Source: Varroa destructor
Lineage: Eukaryota > Arthropoda > Arachnida > Mesostigmata > Varroidae
Length of the DNA: 64,000 nucleotides
Reading direction: 5' to 3'
NCBI RefSeq assembly: GCF_002443255.2
Contig: NW_019211457.1
Span: forward strand, 23,999,709-24,063,708
The position numbers were made by a program, and so were the translations under genes. This document shows positions 23,601-37,057 of this stretch, in pieces; the first letter of the stretch is position 1; each line of letters begins with the position of its first letter. The notes below the pieces were generated by a model. It had not been told where the DNA came from. It did not search any database and worked only from the letters and a program-made list of their open reading frames with translations.

Positions 23601-26600
23601 TTGCTACATATGAAAATATGTCAGATCTGAAATCAGAAAATCGTCAAATACTGTCCTATCTCTAGAACGCGCTCTGGCATTCAACGTTCAGAGTCAAACG
23701 ATTTCGTTCTAAAGGATATCTCTCTGATCATTTTCGCGTAGTTCTCGAGGGGTTCTGACAAGATACAATCCAACATGCGGCAGATTGGCAGGATGCCCCA
23801 TATGGTTGGTAAAAGGTTAACCATTTGACAAAATATACTCCTTTGCTAAATTCTTATTCTGTGTTGGATAAACATACAGATCCGTTTTTTTGTTTCAAGG
23901 CGAAACTTTATGTATGAGTGACGCAGAGACTGTTCGACACAGATCATCGACTAGTGCCTATTTGTTTCTGTGATTCCGAGCTGAAGTTAGCGAGTTGTAT
24001 TTTAAATCGGAAGAAAACCCAGAACGAGAATTTCTTTTTGTGGATAGAGAGGCGTCGGTCCAGACTATCTATGAGATATCACGCCTGTATGAGCCCTCGG
24101 CGACTACCAAACACAGGATTCAGCCAATAAAAGTCTTCGAATTCAGAGGCCTGCCGCGACCCGGACGGCCACCAGTGATCCTTATGTCATGTCTGCTTGA
24201 CATATGCCAATCAAGGCGAGTCGATTTATTATCTTTCCGTGCCGCTATACGCGCCCCGTTCATCCATCTTAGTGCCTACCTTTCTGCATCATTTTTAAAC
24301 AAAATGTATTGGAGTACGGTCAACATTTGACTGCCAAAAATATAAATCAGCGTATTGCGTGTGGTACAAAGTGGTGACCGTGGATACCCTTATTGTTTAA
24401 ATGCAATTGACCATATGGGGCGATAGTTAAGAAAAGGTAGAGATCCTCAAATAATTGCTTCATTACAGGATAACGGTAATTGCGATCGCACCCTATATTG
24501 AACCTGCTCGATGAAAATCTTTCAGACTATTTAATAAACTTAAAAAAAAATCAAAGGTCGTTGTTCAGTTGAGACGCTGCTTGTCAAAACACTGCGCAAA
24601 AAGAAGCTCAATTAGGAAACAATCTGTTACTGTCCCGTGAAACGTTCTTGTTCGTTAATTAGCTGGAAAGCATTGGCATAAATCTAATATTTAGAGAAAA
24701 AAAAAATAGAGCTCGTTTCGATTTAGGGAAGTATTGCGGCCGTCTTATCGGCGAACGACTGCCACCAGCCCAAGGTATATGAATCTGACGATTGTTAAAC
24801 AGAGATATCTATTTATATGACAATAATTTTAAAGTTATTGACCCAATTACTGAAGAAACGATACAAATAGAATATCGATGATCTTACAGCAGAGATGATT
24901 GCGGCAACGTAAGCGGCTGCTCGTAATAGGCTAGGTTCTTCCATCACAAAGTCCGCTGCGAGTTTCGACTCTCTGGCGTTTAATATTGTGCCGGCACGCC
25001 TGACAGTAACAGACCTTCAATACGTAAATAAAACCGGTAAGATCGATCAAAGGATGTGCTCTTGTCGTATGCAAGCTGAGACTAACATGAAGAAGGTAAC
25101 CTTTAATTGAAAACTTTCTGTTATTACAAGTAAAACTGTGCTTCAGATAACTTACGGAGGATACTTTAAAAGTTAAGACCGACTATTTCGACTTAGTTTC
25201 GTTTCGTAGATTTTTTAACAACGTTTCGTATGTTGTAACAACAAATGAGATTGTTCTAAACCACTAAATCCGTCGGGGTTATTTGTGTCACATGAACCAC
25301 GTTTCATTGAGTGCTCTAAAAACTGATCTTTATGTTTCACTGAATTTTGCAACATGTTCCAGCCATGTTTGTAATTTTACCATAGGTAATTGCTAGAACG
25401 AGAACGAACTAAAAATACATCAATGGGAACGCGAGCATTTTGAGCCTGTTGATATGCTAGCAATATTTGACCTATTCAAAGTGAACTTAGTAGAGCGTTC
25501 AAAATAGTCTGAATCATGCCCAGAAATACATATTACCTGGGAAGCCCTATGAATGCTCGACCGTTAGAATCGATTGAACCGAGCATTTGTCATTACGCTA
25601 TGATGTCCATGTAACCTACAGCTAATTTATAGCAAATATACTGAACCCAATGGTTGGCGCCATCCGCAGAGAACCAGCCGCTTTACGTCCATAATTTTTT
25701 TGCAGGCCGATATCAACTGAAAAAAGACAACTATAATAATCAACGAATGGAATCCCTACTACGGTAGATAATCACACAGCGTATAGGAAAATCAGCCCGA
25801 TTTATTCAGCCAATTGAAGCTGGTCCTGCGGCCGCTGTTAGATAATATGTCCTGCCCGACCTGGCACCGTTTATTGCTAGTGCGTGGAAGATCTTGGTTT
25901 TAAATGTTTGCATTGATTTAAATTAATCCATCGAAGGAAATCAATATCGTTCAAGATTGTCGATATTAAATATTTACTTATATTGTTTACTTAATAATAA
26001 TTGCAATAGTTAATAATTTTTTTATTCGAAGTGTTTCGGCGTTTCGTTCTCAGTGAGCGCCTAGGATAGAATGGATCGGTGAGTTATGATTTTGTGTGAA
26101 AGTAAATGACAGCTATCCGGACGCGGTCCTATGAAGTCGGTATGCCCCAAGGCACCGCTCATCCAATCCGTGTGAGCCCCTGCTGAGCGGTGTAGCGAAC
26201 GTGTAAGCTATGTACTATAGTCGTAGTAGATACTGATCGAATTAATTAGTACTGCTAGGTTACAATACAAATATCTCACAGGACGTATGTAAAAACTAGT
26301 TTTTTCGACAAGTGTGTTACGCACGGCAAAAAATTGATTTCTTCTTTCTACTACAAGCAAAGAAATGATTCAGTAGCGGAACAGATTATGTCTGAAATTA
26401 TGTCCAGCGGGAGGTTACATAACGTCCACAGGACACATCACAGACGCACTATTGTAGCGGCGTTAAATAGGCCTACCCATAAACTTATATGATATCAATT
26501 TGGGCCTGGATATTATAGTTCTGAGTTTTTTCGGTTCTAGCCCCTTGTTCGCCTATAGTTTCTAATCCAAAGTTCTAATCCAAAAACATTGATTGATTGC

Positions 26601-28509
26601 AATCATTTAAGAAGCGATTCGACGTTTTTACTGCAAGCCAAAACAAAAATCAAACTAAATATTTCAAGTATCCATAAAGAAGGTAAAATATATCGTTCAT
26701 CTTTTCGGTTCTCAGCTATTTTAATAGGTTCTGAAAGGAACGTGGCTATACAAGACCCAATCGGAGATGGATGCAACTGAAATAATTTGCGGAACTTGAT
26801 AGTTAGAGTAAGTGCGAGCGCCAAGGCCCAGTATTTCGTTGTACTTGTCGATAGTTAGAAATTGGCTATTGCAGTAATAGCTATATGGTTATACCAAAAC
26901 GCACAGGAAGACGAGGCTTTCTTGGGTACTTGCAACTTTAACAGCATTTATCAACTGAGAAAAAGTCGCCTACATCTGGCCAACGTTAAAGTAACGTTAA
27001 AGTTACGTTGCCTTAACGTAACGATCCCAACGAGCGAATAAGCACTGCTTTTTTTGTCCATGCTTTGAGGAGGTGGTATATATGTATCTGTGTGTGTGTG
27101 TGTGTTTGGGGTGACAACAGTAACATAGTTTTCATTAAATAAATCGGCTGTTTAGTTTTCCTAGCCCTTTCCTTCTGAATGTTATGACGACCCTCCAACT
27201 GTCATGGGGTTTGTTTTAAAACTTTCTGGAGGCTTTCACCCCTCTTTAATCAAGGATAGGTTGTTCCTATGCAAAATTATCTACACATACAAAGGGCCCG
27301 CCTATGGCTACGCCTATATGAATAAAACGTATTTTTTTTTGCGAAATACCTGTTTAAGGAGTTTTGGTTAGGTTGATCTTCATTCTTCTGAGGGTCCGAC
27401 TTATTGTAGGATGTGTCCCGCGAAGCTGTTGGCCTAACTGGGTAGGAGCCCGAAGCACGCGAATGGCCACTGCTGTATTTCGTGTCATACATTAACTGAT
27501 TTTTTTTTTTCGACCCTTCCGATTTTTCGTCCTTCTTGGATTCTAAGAAATACAAGCAAGCATTAGAACCGTATCTTAAGACCCATATGGCCTTAGCTGT
27601 GCAAGAGTTTTCCGAAAAATTGAACCGTGAACGAGCAAGCTACTACTGTCACACAAGCTTACGAACGATATACACCAATGCATAGTTGATTAAAAAAGAA
27701 GTCATTGTATATCGTCCCGCAAAGCTCTGTAGGACATTGCAACTTACTTACTTGATCCTTGCAATTCTACTGAAACGCCTCCTTCTACATCATCTTTAGA
27801 CTTCTTTAACTTTTTCTGCGAGCCTTCATTATTGACACGATTACCATCCTGGCTACGATCCTTGTCCTTGGACTTTTGGCTGTAGGTTTGCCGCAGTTCC
27901 TCTGTTAACACACCAGCTTTTTGTAGAGGTTCCATTTCGAACTGCTGCTTAGATTTATCGCCGTCATCCTTTAAGCGGCAACCTTTCGAGGTTACTCGTC
28001 TTAGGCTGTAATCCTCACACAATTTGGTATCTAGGTAATTGTGCTTTTTATATGTCTTGCCGCGTTTTTCTGCGCTTTTTGCTTCGTGATGAGCTCCTCG
28101 ATTACCATTTTCGTTACGCGCACAATTTCTGTTGGTGTTTTCATATTGTTCATTGTCATGTTTGCAGTCGGTTGCTTCATACGAATCTTTCCCCGAATGA
28201 CGCTCAAACGACTGCTCCCAATTCTTATATTGGTTTCGTTCGCTTCCACGATCTTTCATCTCGTTTGACTTCGCATCCTTGTACCGTCGCGACCTTGACA
28301 TTAGATCGCGATTGTATGAGTCGTCTCGCGAGGGCTCCCGCGTAGTATCTGAGTGTCGTTGATATAAGCGTCTGTTTTCATCGACGTTTCTGCCTCCGCT
28401 CCTGGTTCTATCCGAACGGGTTCCTGTCAGACCCGAGGACCGGGTATCTCCAGAGATGTCTGAAGGCTGCGACGAAATCGACGGTGGATGCGAGCGATGT
28501 GTTAAAGGC
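17202..28509 (-). CDS. Highly charged, Ser/Arg/Lys-rich protein of unknown family (3' four exons)
   Basis: Four minus-strand exons (28509-27752, 27542-27350, 18036-17857, 17676-17202) join in phase at every junction and encode about 535 residues. The first two exons are dense in Arg, Lys, Asp, Glu, Ser and Asn, with segments such as SRSRRYKDAKSNEMKDRG and KSKDKDRSQDGNR. Hydrophobic residues are few, so a disordered and probably intracellular region is likely. The third exon is less charged (MQVVVEVHNPSKDGS, FTSQSIPRQFSLAE). The last exon has several cysteines (MEYFCEYCSRDERS) and ends in FTELEPKPDY. I recognise no domain. It could be the tail of a scaffold, RNA-processing or membrane protein. 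The 5' exons lie above 28.5 kb and were not found. The 9.3-kb intron join rests on phase and strand alone. Confidence 0.6.
17857..18036 (-). CDS. Charged-protein gene, third exon
   Basis: The acceptor is TGATTATAG and the donor is GCTGA|GTAAGA. The exon encodes 59 codons including AVSAPMQVVVEVHNPS, GTISTFTSQ and PRQFSLAE. Ser and Thr are frequent and could be phosphorylation targets. It is linked to the last exon by a 180-nt intron with matching phase. Confidence 0.6.
20088..20139 (-). CDS. Possible alternative last exon of the charged-protein gene
   Basis: A very strong acceptor (a T run followed by CCAG) lies inside the 9.3-kb intron. In the phase left by the exon ending at 27350, it gives FGNFLYKRSSEHGAIS and a stop. 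That would be a short alternative C-terminus. Phase agreement has a one-in-three chance of being accidental, and a second frame across this site is open for longer (to 19928). Confidence 0.25.
20140..27349. other. Long intron or intergenic stretch
   Basis: This lies between the second and third exons of the charged-protein gene. I find no nested gene. A plus-strand frame at 24.0-24.3 kb (ISRLYEPSATTKHR then PRPGRPPVIL) faintly recalls a transposase DNA-binding region, but not enough to call. A TG microsatellite lies near 27090-27106. Confidence 0.4.
27350..27542 (-). CDS. Charged-protein gene, second exon
   Basis: The acceptor is TATTTCTTAG and the donor is AACAG|GTATTT. The exon encodes SKKDEKSEGSKKKNQLMYD through NEDQPNQNSLN, keeping the Lys/Ser/Asn bias of the large exon. 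The intron to that exon is only 209 nt. Confidence 0.6.
27752..28509 (-). CDS. Charged-protein gene, large exon
   Basis: The acceptor is TTATAGCAG before 28509. Of two overlapping donors (GTAAGTAAGT), the first, after 27752, is required by phase with the next exon. The exon encodes about 252 residues, from PLTHRSHPPSISSQPSD to SVELQGS. It is uninterrupted over 758 nt, which chance would rarely give at this base composition. Confidence 0.65.
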
Positions 28510-30338
28510 CTGCTATAATGTAGGTTAGGACATAGAGCTCTTAGAATGTGACCATCAAAAGGAACAAACGCTTATCTAGGAAAGGGTACAACTAAATAAA
28601 ATGTCGATTTTCGTGTGCTTTAGATAAACAGAGAATTCAGATAAACCTGAAACAAATATATGTAAATATTTATAATCGCTGCAATACGCGTTGGCTTTTT
28701 GATGTTTGGGTTGCCCATTAACAAACATCTTTACTCCGCACGGGTCGGCCCACTGAACCGGGTTATGACGATTACAATTTAAATATGGAGTTCGGTATTT
28801 TTGGTGGTGCTTGCGTTACACAGTGTGTTACATTGCTTGTATAAATCAAAATGATCCCATTCAAGTGATGGCCTACATTTAGGAACGACCTATCTAGCAG
28901 GAACACTAGCCGATTCGGAATATGTCTAAGGTGAGAAGTAGGAGCAGACGTATAAATCTAAATCACTAGCTTTTCCTCAGTAGAAAATTTCGTTGACAGA
29001 AACTAGGCCGATACGTGGTGTTGTTCAGGCGCGAACTTGAGTGGACCCTTACATGCCGTCAACGATAGATAAGCTGATTGACACTAATCCCAAGAAAGCG
29101 TTTATAGCCATTTGATTAATCTCTGAATTTGGCATAGCAAAGTCGGGTAATTCCTTAAGGTCAGAATCGAGCAATTTTTTGTGGGTACCATAAACAGAAT
29201 AGAACAAACGAACGACATAAAAAAGTTGACACCCTTCATTTTGTAGAGACTAGATTTCAAATAGCCCAGAAGACTTTGCATATTTGAAAACCTCCAACAA
29301 CCAGGCGTCAAACTAATCATAGGAATAATTTAAGGCTACTATAGAAAATTTTTCCAATGACATTTCTCCTATTATTGCGAAGTAAAGATTCTACTTGAAG
29401 TTTTCTGTTCATTAGCAAGATAGCTGAAAGGACGGAGAACTGAAAGTTTAGCTTGTCCGGTTTATAGTACGCTGTCCAAATCTAACCTTAACATTCAGTT
29501 CCCTCTAAACAGGTACGCTAAACGCACGTACGTCTGTTTAGCATGAGAATGTGTGGATGCTTTAGATTGCCGTGCTTTCAAAGACTCATCAACCCTTAAA
29601 CTTTAACGATCTTAATTCTAGCAATTTAGCATTGCGTGTAACTTCTGCGACTTTCCGATGCATTGAATTGCAACAAAGACAAACGCGCTAAGGATCATGG
29701 ATAGTGAGAGATACACTGAAGAGTTACTTCGGCAGATCTTGAAGTGACCTCGAAAGACTACGAGGTAATTTTATACTAACTAGTTACTCTGTAATTCGAA
29801 CGCCTTACAGTTAGTGACATAAAAAACAAACATGGCAAAGCGGAAACAAACAACTTCACCGCCACTCCCTACTGTTTTATCGTTTAATAACTTTTTACAG
29901 ATGGTTAACTAAAAGCTCCGTTGGCATTGTGGGCAGCAGCATGTTACTATATGAATTTAGTATATGTCTCAAAAATTATAGCGTAGCACAGAAGCGCGCC
30001 AATTTCAAGACTTGACCCATTTCTCGAATGAGCTTTCTCAGCATTTTTCGGCAGAACAACTTATTTCCTATCGTGCAATACCTAATAGTTCCACCCTGAG
30101 GCTCTCCGTTACTTGCACATTTCTCTATCTACGCTAGATTTACGTACATCTTGTTGATCAGGGTTTGATTAACGTGACCGATGTCAACAATTCACGGAGC
30201 TGGCAGTAGTGTTTTTGCCGATTTCTTGTCCTAACTCGCAGTTCACAGATCCTTGGGCAAAATATCTGCAATGCAAATGTGCGCTGATACACTAGTCACA
30301 ACGTGTATTCGTTTCATGGTATTTTCGCTGCTTGGCAG
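28510..30338. other. Unannotated stretch upstream of the charged-protein exons
   Basis: The missing 5' exons of the minus-strand charged-protein gene should lie here or further right. I could not identify one with both splice sites and a consistent phase. Confidence 0.35.
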
Positions 30339-30423
30339 GCACCCGCGCCTCATCTCCGTGTCACGAGACGGACATTCTGCCGGCAGCGCTTTACTGCGTT
30401 GTCTTGTAACAGCCACTGGCGAG
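30339..30423 (+). CDS. Possible internal exon, GC-rich
   Basis: The 85-nt segment lies between a good acceptor (GCTGCTTGGCAG) and a good donor (GGCGAG|GTAAAG). Two frames are open. One reads HPRLISVSRDGHSAGSALLR and continues to VTATGE; the other contains FCRQRFTALSCNSHWR. It is far richer in C and G than its surroundings. Partner exons were not found, so this remains a candidate. Confidence 0.25.
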
Positions 30424-33400
30424 GTAAAGCGCCGCCTCGTCCAGCAGTAGGGCGAGTCAGCGATTCGCGCGATCCTAGTGAAATGTCCCTATCAGTTTTA
30501 CTATGAATTGGCGCTGACCTGTGGCACAGATGAGCACGAACTGGTAGCCACGTTCACTGCCGGTCAAACGTCGGACTGTGGCAATAGTAGGCAGCGCAGC
30601 TCCTGAAAGTGTAGCCGCATAGGACAAGCCGACTACTACTAGGACCAAATCGAAAACGATTGTAGGCGACCGCGTTAGGTGAGGCGAGAAACTCAAGGAA
30701 AGCTGACACTTTAACAATCAAAGCTGTGCTATCGGTGCCGCGGCTGGTGAGACACGGCCGTTGCGAGCAATCTGTTCGGTGGGAACGGCTATACGGACGC
30801 TCTACAAACAAAACTACTGCTGCAATAATTCTAATAGCACTACACAACGAGAAAGGAACGCTAACACCCTCCTATATCAATGTGTACTTCGCAGGTTAAT
30901 CCCTTTCGCAAACGGTGCACCATCAATGCTTACAGCTAAGGAAGATCCAGAGGATGACGTACGGAAAGGTTACGTCTGGATGATCTCCTATGGCCAGAAA
31001 CTGCTCTTAGAAAACAATTAGGCTATTACTGGATGCCACTACTATTACTGGATGGTATACGGGCAGCTGGTGGATCAAGCTAGAGTTAACTAAAGGTCTA
31101 TTGGCGATGAAGATAAAAGGGAGAATCAGCCAAATAAACTATTACCGCTTAAGATTAACGTGTATGTGTGGAAATTTTCCAATCAGCTTTATGTTGGCCC
31201 TTTCTAGTTCATACAGATGGAGCCGGAAGCGGTGGCAGCAATTGCAGGAAATACCTCTAGCTACATGAGTTGAAAGCTCTAGCGAATTAGTTGGCGACAT
31301 AAAGACTGGACTTGGGTAAGCTGCTTAGCGGTATGCCGAATAATCCGTTAAGTAGGACTGCGAAGGTCGAGTGACCTAATGAAAAGAGCGACGCGCATAC
31401 GCCGTGACTGGGTGTCATCGACGGCCAGATTTGAATCAGCAGATCTGTATGTTTTTTTTGGCCAAATCAGTGTGAGTATAGGACTCGTTGCAGATGAAAA
31501 TAGACCGCGGCCTTTGCACTTCCCGACACGAAGCTATTGTGTGAGTGTTAACTGAAGAGGTTTAATGATTTCGAGGTTTCCTGCTGTCCTCAATGGCAAT
31601 TTCAAAGGTCCTCCGATATTGCCAAGTTACCGCTTGAGATGACTTCCTTTTTAGAAAATGCAAACTAAAGAGTTTTTTTCGTGCAACAATGCATCTTTTA
31701 GATAAACCTTCAAGCTTAATATATACCGTATAGGGATGGACCACATATAAGAATTGATACTGGGTTAAACAGAACATCTATAAATAAAGTGAACTTTAAG
31801 AAGTATTTACTAAAAAGCAGGCATTTTTAGATAAAAACACCTCTTTAAGAGGTTCAACTTCATTTTGTTTTTCTGATATACGGAAATTACGTCGACGCGT
31901 TGACGTCTATACGTTAATCAAAGAATGGATCATGTCGTCATGACAAAATATATGTATTTTTAAATGAAAAGTTTATGTAATGTGTTACAGCGTAGCTTAA
32001 ATAGGCTGTTGATTTACACAGAAACCATTATAGGAGATATTGCATTTAAATATTGTAACTACGTATTGTGGTGTAATCCTTTTCAGCTTATTAGTTTCGG
32101 CCTTGGAACGTAAAAAGGGTAAGCCTACGTTATCTGTATCAGTGATTAGACGCTAACGTTTCGCACGCCTTCCTCCTATATCTTCCGCTGTTAATCCCGC
32201 ATTCGTAAACGGAATGAACGTCTCTACCGCACGCAGAGCTAGTTGTTAAACAAGCGTTTTTGTTATTGAAATATAGGCGCCATTTGTGTAGTTAAATTGT
32301 CTTGTCTTTCTAACAGACTATTCTTAGTTATGTACTACTTAAAATTTATGTACAGAGAATCACTGCAATTTATCACTAGTGTGTGCGCTCGTTATCACGA
32401 ATGGACAATACATGATGGTAAAGCTATATGCTTGAGCAACAAAGATAACTTGTCATCATCGTATCAATGATCGAATGATTATGATTCAGGTCTCAGGCAG
32501 ATGTTACCTTTTACCACATGTCAGTAAGTCCGGCTAAGCCCGTGTTTTTTTTCCTTTCGATCAAAATTATATAAAGTTATATACACCGAAATACTCCGCA
32601 TATGGCAAAACGGGCTCGACGTCTTCGGAAAAAGACATAGGCGATCGACAGTGATTTACTCTTAAAGGGAATAAATTCAGTTGCAATAGTAAGCGGACGC
32701 CCAAGGTTCAACAAGTGTCGAAAACGAGAAAATACGAAGGGGGCACAAACAACATCTGTCGAAAGGAAAACAACTCTGGAATACAGGTGTATTCTGTAAA
32801 TTTAATATAATCTACCTTGAAAAGCAATAAGAATGAACTACTTCACTGCATTTAGCACAGATTCGTAGTGAATTCAGCGCCCTGGGTACTAGTCTGTGTG
32901 TTTGCTAGAAGGATTCAAGCTTCTTTTATCCGTAACCTGGCCTAATCTATGTCCTGTAATAAACGCGCGGTACCTGATTATTCTGTAGAAATCAACATCA
33001 AATAAACTCTAAAGAAGTGGAGGGTTCTAGGATACGTCGTCTGGAATATGCAGATGGGGGAATATGGTGCGTTTTCATTTGATTTTGTTTCCGCTTTCTG
33101 CATTGTGCCGAACAGCGGCGTCTTTGAAGGACCGTCACAACATGCATGCACGCACGATGTTATGCTGGCTGTACTGTGTGTAGGTGTCGGTAAGTCTTAT
33201 GAACTAGGTATGCTTGATGAGTTCTTGACTTTTCTACCTCAGAACGGAACTAACTCTTTCTCATCGTATTGGCTTGTCGTCTAGCAGTTTTTTCTGTTTT
33301 TATTAGGTCTTTGAAAAATGGGTCTTCACGTTGTCTTACTACCTAGGTAATGGTTCGACTTGTAGAAAGGATGGCATCTGTACTTATGTGAAGCTACCGC

Positions 33401-36400
33401 TGAAACCGATTACGTGCCAAAATCATCACAGTGGAGCAGTTGTTGTTTGTCACTGAAAAACGTCAGCATCAAAACTTATTTTTACAGCCAAGTTGCAAGG
33501 TACATTGAAGTTTAGCGCGAATTTTTGTTCTGATCATTACACATTAGAAGTTCTACTTTCTTCGGCAACATGCATTGATGTAAATTTCGATTGTGGCACA
33601 GTCTTTGTTATCTATGTGCGTCCAAATTGAATTATTAGAAGAAGGCCAGTATGGTTTATATTTACGATATACAAAATATGATAATCAATATTACCTATAT
33701 GACTCTATTATGATATTACTATGTTTGTAAACAGTCGACAAATGTGGCAACTTCCGCTGTGGAGGTAGGCAATTCTAAGTAAATCTATGCCAGGTCCAAT
33801 ATGGTTTCGGCTAATTTGGAGCTAAATAATATTGTCTCGTTTGCAATAAAATTTTGAACCGTAACTGACGATTGAGGCTTCTGTAACCTACGGCGAACAG
33901 CAACGATCGGACTTGGTCGATATCGTCGGGCTCAATAATAATCTTTATTTTCATCAATCATAGCGATAGGAACGCTTCTAGCTAAAGGGATCAAACCAAA
34001 ATAAGCTTTTACAACTAAGCGTCTCGTGGGTGTCAACAAACATGTCTAAGTTTCTGCAAACGAGTCATCATTGTTTATTGTTCTTCGGTTAATTCAACAT
34101 ATTGGCACAATATCGAACTTCGACCGTTTAGTGTTGATTAAGAGATGTTTGATTTCGCTAGTGATACGATGTTTGTTCAGATATTCCTGAGTGTAGCCTG
34201 TGTAAAGCACTTGGCTCAGTTAATGGCAGAACTTCGCGTGGCCATTTGACGAGCGTTGTTGTTGGACCCCTCCGCATTCGCTTTTCATTCCATAGAATAT
34301 TTCGTTCTTAGAATTGTAAGAAAGAGGCTTTTTTGGGGAGAAAGGCTTCACTTATCCCAAGCATCGGGAGAACATATAGAACAGCGAAATTGGTAGCAGG
34401 CGCAATGATACAGAATCTTTTCATCATCAGCAGCAGCAGCAGCTTTTGATGTTTAGAATCTTGCTCAAATCACAATAACATCAATCATCATCCAAGCATC
34501 AGGTTCTTCAGAACTTCAATTGTGTCGTCGATCACTAAAGCTTCATTGGCACAACGCGTGCATACAGTGTCCTTTACTCGTTATTGTCGAGGCATACGTA
34601 AAACTGTTGTTACAACGTAACTTTTGCCGTGCCCGTTCGTTAGTCATTTCAGCCTGGAGTGCTGGACGTCTTCCGCCGGCCGGTGAAGTTCTCGAACGTA
34701 TCGCTACATGTATTATTGCTAGTGTGATAGATAAGGAAATAATTGTTTGCTAACAGTAACGTTTAACGCTGAAAAGTCGAAACATACGAAGCGATACGTG
34801 GTAGCAAAAGCTGTACCGGACATCAAGCTCGAAACGTTGATTTGGATAGTAGAGAAGCACACCTTTGAGATTTGGCCCAGTAGGGGAACTGACCTAGCGA
34901 TGGAAGCTTTCATGAACGCAGTCCATCCCTGGACGTAACACTGAATAATGTCACTGCTATACGTCGCTCTTTTCATAAGACTACGATTAGAGGACAAATG
35001 ACAAGTTTGTTGTTCAGTTAAAGCTAAAAAACAACAACAGCAACAACAGATGTGTACTAATTCGCTTTAAGAACGTTCGAACATTATTAGCCATTTATTA
35101 AGTCTGTCTCTTCATAACAGAAATAGTTGTTTCTTGTTTTCTAGGTTTCACTACCAATCTACACCATCAGCAAACTATTGAAATATTCCAATAGAAGATT
35201 GCACCGTAATTCATGTGTCTTATACCCAGAAAGTTGGAACGGCTACAAATAATAAGAGATATGTCTTTTTTCCACAGGCCATCTTTTCAAGATTTACTAT
35301 CCTATTTAATCAGCCCCTTTTATTGTAGTGGCCTATATCAGGGAACTTTGATTGCACTCGTTGTCGCTATTAAACTGGCTATAACTCAGTATTTAATGTT
35401 CGGGTCACTCAGTTTGAGTCAAGCAAATACATTACCTACGAAATGGGCGATTGGTGGGGAGCCATGCCTGTTATATACAAGCCCTATTCGATCTTGTCCA
35501 TTGTAAAGCTGAAGGCAGAAGCGTAACAGAGAATGAGCTTGACAATTTGGTATCATTGGAATCAAAACCGATAATAACTCAACAAAAAGCCAGCTCTGAA
35601 GGTCCAGCTGAGACCGAAAACGGCAAAATCCGTTTCCCGAATATAACAAGCGAGTACACAGAACAATTTTTAAAAATTCTTTTTTTTTTTCGCTTTTATT
35701 GTCATAAACGTCACGCTTCATTAAAAAATCATGTTATCAGTTCGTACATTTCCTATTTAATTAATGGCGACAATATACCGAAACTAGTATAGCGCAGTGG
35801 CAGATAAACGCTAAACACTCTATATATATGAATAGTTTGTTTTGTTGCGAAGCAAATAGGCCTGTATTTGCTTCCCCGCATGTTAGATAAGCTAGGATAA
35901 AGCCGAGTCTGAGGTCATGAAGATATTCTCCACAGGTTCACTATCGATGTGCAACAGATGATCGCCTAAGCCACAAAGTTTTCCGTCATCGAAATTGCTT
36001 CCCATTACTGTTTTTTTTTTTTTTTTTTTAGACATTTCCATTAAAAAAACGCCAAAATCATAACAAAACTCGGCCTAGCAGCTTTATATCATATTGTCAA
36101 ACACCTCTAACTGTTCCGTAGAGGTTTTATTTACCTCTGGACACGTTTAGTTCGTTGAAGTTCGCAGTCGAAATTATTCGTCATATTGTCTGCTTCGTCG
36201 CGCCTGTTTTTAAAAAATTGTACGTAGAATTGGAATATATAATTATAATACTTTACAAAACTTACTCAGCTTGTCGTCAATATAGAAACAACCTCCTTCG
36301 CCAACTGAGAAAGCGCAAGTGGTTGGATTTAATCGGATGGAATTAACGTTATTCGCTGAGTGTTGCTATTATTATATTAGGTACGATGATCCCTTCTCGT

Positions 36401-37057
36401 GCCGGGTTGATTAAGACCATCTGGATAGGGCCCCAGACCTTGGCAGTTTTTGCTAAAAGCCTGTATCAAAAGTTATCGCAAGAAAGACACCTAAGATATG
36501 GCTATAAAATGTTTATTGATGCGTGTCGTTCTACGTAAAGCCTGTCAATGCATATAGGTTGGATCTTCCGCTCCACAATTTCAGTAAACATTGTACTTAA
36601 TAGAAATGTATCTAATTCATTGGAAAATCGTCCCCGGCACAAAGGAAGTATGTCATGTGGTCTACGGCGCCCAAAAAATCCCGCAAGAATTCAAAAACAT
36701 CCGTCGATAGCCAAAACTAATGAATGTTATAGAATATATCCAAAATCTCTATGAATTCAACTTGTTTTTTAATCAGCTGCTTATCATTGTTCATCTAACG
36801 GAATAAAAACAAGACGTACAAAGCGTTAACCCTGATTTAGGCAAAGATTTTTGCATAATTTTGCAATAGCAGACAAACTAATTCATGGTTTTTTTTTTAT
36901 CGCTGCTAAGCTTTGCTACAGTATACATTATTATTCCTTAATACGTAATATATTGCTACTCATACTATTACTTGTGAGAAATTGTAGCTATCGAGTATCA
37001 ATTGTTGCGTAGGGCGGCGGTGATGACTTTTCCTGCTTATGTTTCTTCTCCATTCAG
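30424..37057. other. Mostly non-coding stretch with weak plus-strand candidates
   Basis: No gene is secure. Plus-strand frames at 34520-34753 and 34747-34938 lie end to end in different frames with codon-like composition (for example KSKHTKRYVVAKAVPDIK). The frame at 35451-35690 (ENELDNLVSLESKP, SEGPAETENGKIR) is also protein-like. Any of these could be exons of the CaaX gene downstream or relics. A CAG triplet run lies near 34428-34442 and a run of 19 T at 36011-36029. Confidence 0.35.
36011..36029. repeat. Poly-T tract (19)
   Basis: A homopolymer of 19 T. It could be the A-tail of a minus-strand retroposed sequence, but no retroelement body is recognisable beside it. Confidence 0.85.
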
